Assembly (NCBI GenBank): GCA_021732785.1
Contig: JAKFUG010000023.1
Coordinates: 62,001 to 126,000 of the forward strand
Source: Planctomycetaceae bacterium
GTDB taxonomy: Bacteria > Planctomycetota > Planctomycetia > Planctomycetales > Planctomycetaceae
Direction: 5' to 3'
DNA length: 64,000 nt
The notes below the pieces were generated by a model, which was given only the letters and a program-made list of their open reading frames with translations, did no database searches and was not told the DNA's origin. Made by a program: the position numbers and the translations under genes. This document shows positions 62,235-64,000 of the stretch, piece after piece; position 1 is the stretch's first letter, and each line of letters begins with the position of its first letter.

Positions 62235-63644
62235 ATGCGTCCTATTCCCTCCACATCGCGAAGTCTGCCAGCCGCACGAGTCATCGTCGGGACATGGCTG
62301 TCTTTGATGGCGCTCACGTTGACGGCGTCGGCTCAGGTGCCGAAAATCGCGCGCGTTCCGGATGCCGCACCGCTACCCGCCGGTCCGCCGATCGGTCATT
62401 TCAATCTGCATCTCGTCGCCACCGAGGAATGGTTGAATCGCGTGATTGCCCGCAACGATGTCACCGAAGGTGTGGTGAATGATTGCATCCTGGGGGCGAA
62501 AGTCGACGGTCAGCAGATCACCAATTCATCCCTGCGGCTGGATATTCGCCCCTCGGATGATCAGATCGCCGCGACGTTTGTGCTCGATGGTACGGTCTGC
62601 ACGCAAACCCGTGGGTTGACCGAACAGGCGACCATCTTTTCGCGGGGGCAGCAGAAATTTCAGGCGAAGAAGGACCTCTTCTTCGACGGCATGTCGTTTT
62701 CAACGCGTCACGCCGTGGTCAGCGTCCGGGCGCACAACGAGAATCTGGGGGTGTCGACCCGGTTCGATGGGACGCCGCTCCAACCGCTGATTTCGCAGTT
62801 CGTGCTGCAAGCGGCCGAACAACGCCGCCCCGCCGCCGAAGAGTTGGCCCGGAACAAGGTGGCCGATCGCATCTACCCGCGGTTCGACAAGGACGTCGAC
62901 GATCAGTTATCGGCCGCGAATCAGCAGTTGGAAACCGTCGTCCGCAAACGATTGAACGAACTCGGAATCATGCCGTCGGCCCAGCGTTGCCGGTCGACCG
63001 AGAATGAACTGCACTACGCCTGCCGAGTTGCCGCGGACGCCGATCCGTTCGAGATCGTGTCGCCATCAACGCCGTTGTTGGGCAATCACGGGCTGCGGCT
63101 GTATGTCCACTCGTCCCTTTTCGATGCCGCGGCGTTGAAGGCCGGTCTGGCGGGTTTGAACACGTCGGACAAACAGCTTGACCGGATGTTGAAGCAACTC
63201 GGTTTGTCGGCGAGTGATCGCGACGAGGCGGGTCGCCCGGCGGGGATCGAAACCAACATCGAGTTCGATTCGCAACGGCCGCTGACCGTGATTTTCGACA
63301 ATGACGAAATGGTGGTCGAACTCCGCGCCAAATTGCGACCGGCGGGACAGGCGTTGTTGCCGCCGTTGACTCTGTCGCTGCCGTTTCGCGTTGTGGAGCA
63401 GGATGGGCAGCGATGGCTGCGACCGGGGCTGGTCGGCATCGCCGCTCGGGGCGAAGACGGGCGACCTGCAGCCCCACTAGCACCGGCGATTGAAACGTTG
63501 GTACGACAGGCCATTTCGTCCAGTCTGCAGGACGTTCCGCTCCCCGCAATGATTCCGGAGTCGGCGTGGATGGCCGGGAAAGCGCCGCCAAAGTTCACCA
63601 GTCTCCGTTTCCGCGATGGCTGGATGGCAATCGGGCTCGACTGA
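62235..63644 (+). CDS. Secreted protein of unknown function
   Basis: The protein is 469 aa from the ATG at 62235; a TTG at 62229 is 2 codons upstream. It has a signal peptide (VIVGTWLSLMALTLTASAQ). The body is rich in beta-strand-like segments (GQQITNSSLRLDIRPSDDQIA, NIEFDSQRPLTVIFDND, LVGIAARGEDGRPAAPLAP) and contains one Cys pair (about residues 84 and 119). No family was recognised. It has the look of a planctomycete periplasmic or surface protein. Confidence 0.75.
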   Translation: MRPIPSTSRSLPAARVIVGTWLSLMALTLTASAQVPKIARVPDAAPLPAGPPIGHFNLHLVATEEWLNRVIARNDVTEGVVNDCILGAKVDGQQITNSSLRLDIRPSDDQIAATFVLDGTVCTQTRGLTEQATIFSRGQQKFQAKKDLFFDGMSFSTRHAVVSVRAHNENLGVSTRFDGTPLQPLISQFVLQAAEQRRPAAEELARNKVADRIYPRFDKDVDDQLSAANQQLETVVRKRLNELGIMPSAQRCRSTENELHYACRVAADADPFEIVSPSTPLLGNHGLRLYVHSSLFDAAALKAGLAGLNTSDKQLDRMLKQLGLSASDRDEAGRPAGIETNIEFDSQRPLTVIFDNDEMVVELRAKLRPAGQALLPPLTLSLPFRVVEQDGQRWLRPGLVGIAARGEDGRPAAPLAPAIETLVRQAISSSLQDVPLPAMIPESAWMAGKAPPKFTSLRFRDGWMAIGLD

Positions 63645-63704
63645 ACCGATCGATCTGTCGTGGGGGATCAGCGGAATTCAAAAGAGTCGGGGCAGGACCG
63701 AAGG

Positions 63705-63745
63705 GAAGCCCCGGAACAGACAGCGCTATTCTTTTCCGGGGCTTC
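63705..63745 (+). terminator. Hairpin after the unknown secreted protein gene
   Basis: GAAGCCCCGGAA (63705-63716) pairs perfectly with TTCCGGGGCTTC (63734-63745). It lies about 60 bases after the stop codon. No T tract follows, but the position suits a terminator. Confidence 0.6.
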
Positions 63746-63872
63746 GCGAGGACGCTCCAGCCCCGGCCACCCACCGCGTAAAGTGTTTCACGGTGTTCAC
63801 GAAGACACTGGCAGGCACATATCATGGGACGCGAAACCGCAATGCGGAGAAACGAGTCGGTTCCCCGGATGG

Positions 63873-63900
63873 TTGAAACTTTCGTAGAGATTGCTAGACT
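63873..63900 (+). promoter_or_regulatory. Possible sigma-70 promoter
   Basis: TTGAAA (63873-63878) and TAGACT (63895-63900) are separated by 16 bases, with TGC before the second box as an extended minus-10. It is 73 bases upstream of the ATG at 63974. Confidence 0.35.
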
Positions 63901-64000
63901 CTGACCTTGGACAAAACGGAAAAGGTGTACTGGCCGGGGACTGGAGATCCCGCCCGTTGCAATTCTGTAGCGGATGAATTCTCATAAGTCGTTGTATACC

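Larger units (their letters stand above)
63645..64000. other. End of window: hairpin, possible promoter and possible gene start
   Basis: After the unknown secreted protein gene, a hairpin lies at 63705-63745. A possible sigma-70 promoter is at 63873-63900. At 63974 an ATG opens 9 codons to the edge of the window; this could be the start of the next gene but has no clear ribosome-binding site. Confidence 0.4.

Overview
The window looks like chromosomal DNA of a planctomycete, probably of the order Planctomycetales. The G+C content is high. Several proteins belong to families typical of that phylum: a sorbosone-dehydrogenase-like protein with a PVC-type haem-binding domain, a DUF1552 Tat-exported protein, ThuA-like and sugar-isomerase TIM-barrel proteins, two Uma2 nucleases, a formylglycine-generating-enzyme-like lipoprotein and a YTV-like secreted repeat protein. 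The intergenic spaces are full of palindromic repeats. No rRNA, tRNA, CRISPR array or complete insertion sequence was recognised. Species cannot be assigned from the sequence alone.

Layout. 1-4.7 kb: a truncated cyanophycinase-like peptidase, a secreted repeat protein, a GNAT acetyltransferase, a membrane-anchored coiled-coil protein and a PilZ protein. 5.1-9.1 kb: a five-gene lipid cluster (two FabZ-like HotDog dehydratases, FabG, an ACP with an internal insertion, FabF). 9.3-16.1 kb: an alpha/beta hydrolase followed by signalling genes (receiver protein, FHA protein, NarL-type regulator, CheX, CheY, HDOD-GGDEF diguanylate cyclase). 16-27 kb: mostly minus-strand accessory genes (haem-binding dehydrogenase, epimerase plus PhyH oxygenase, zinc-ribbon protein, a REP-associated transposase bracketed by REP palindromes, a toxin-antitoxin-like pair, a hydroxypyruvate-isomerase-like protein, Uma2, a beta-propeller protein, DUF1552). 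27.7-31.6 kb: glycosyltransferase 39, asparagine synthase and a decayed DNA-methyltransferase tail.

32-39.5 kb: fumarase, Uma2, a DUF58 protein and an ABC-2 type transporter with a third membrane-anchored partner. 39.7-50 kb: housekeeping genes (rsfS, argS, yggS, rny) interleaved with a zinc-ribbon/PrsW membrane protease and two HEAT-like proteins; a 132-bp inverted repeat brackets argS-yggS. 50-56.6 kb: a minus-strand run of murD, a HAD phosphatase, a histidine phosphatase, pdxA, rfbC, a SIS-domain isomerase and a hydrolase. 56.7-63.7 kb: a Gfo/Idh/MocA oxidoreductase, the FGE-like lipoprotein, a 122-bp MITE with target duplication, a sugar isomerase/epimerase, a ThuA protein and a secreted protein of unknown function.

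The strongest leads outside ordinary annotation are the transposase-REP locus at 20.9-22.3 kb, the MITE at 59.1 kb, the 132-bp inverted repeats, a multi-hairpin repeat of about 260-275 bp present twice, the unusual ACP in the fab cluster, and the c-di-GMP/chemotaxis-like signalling group.
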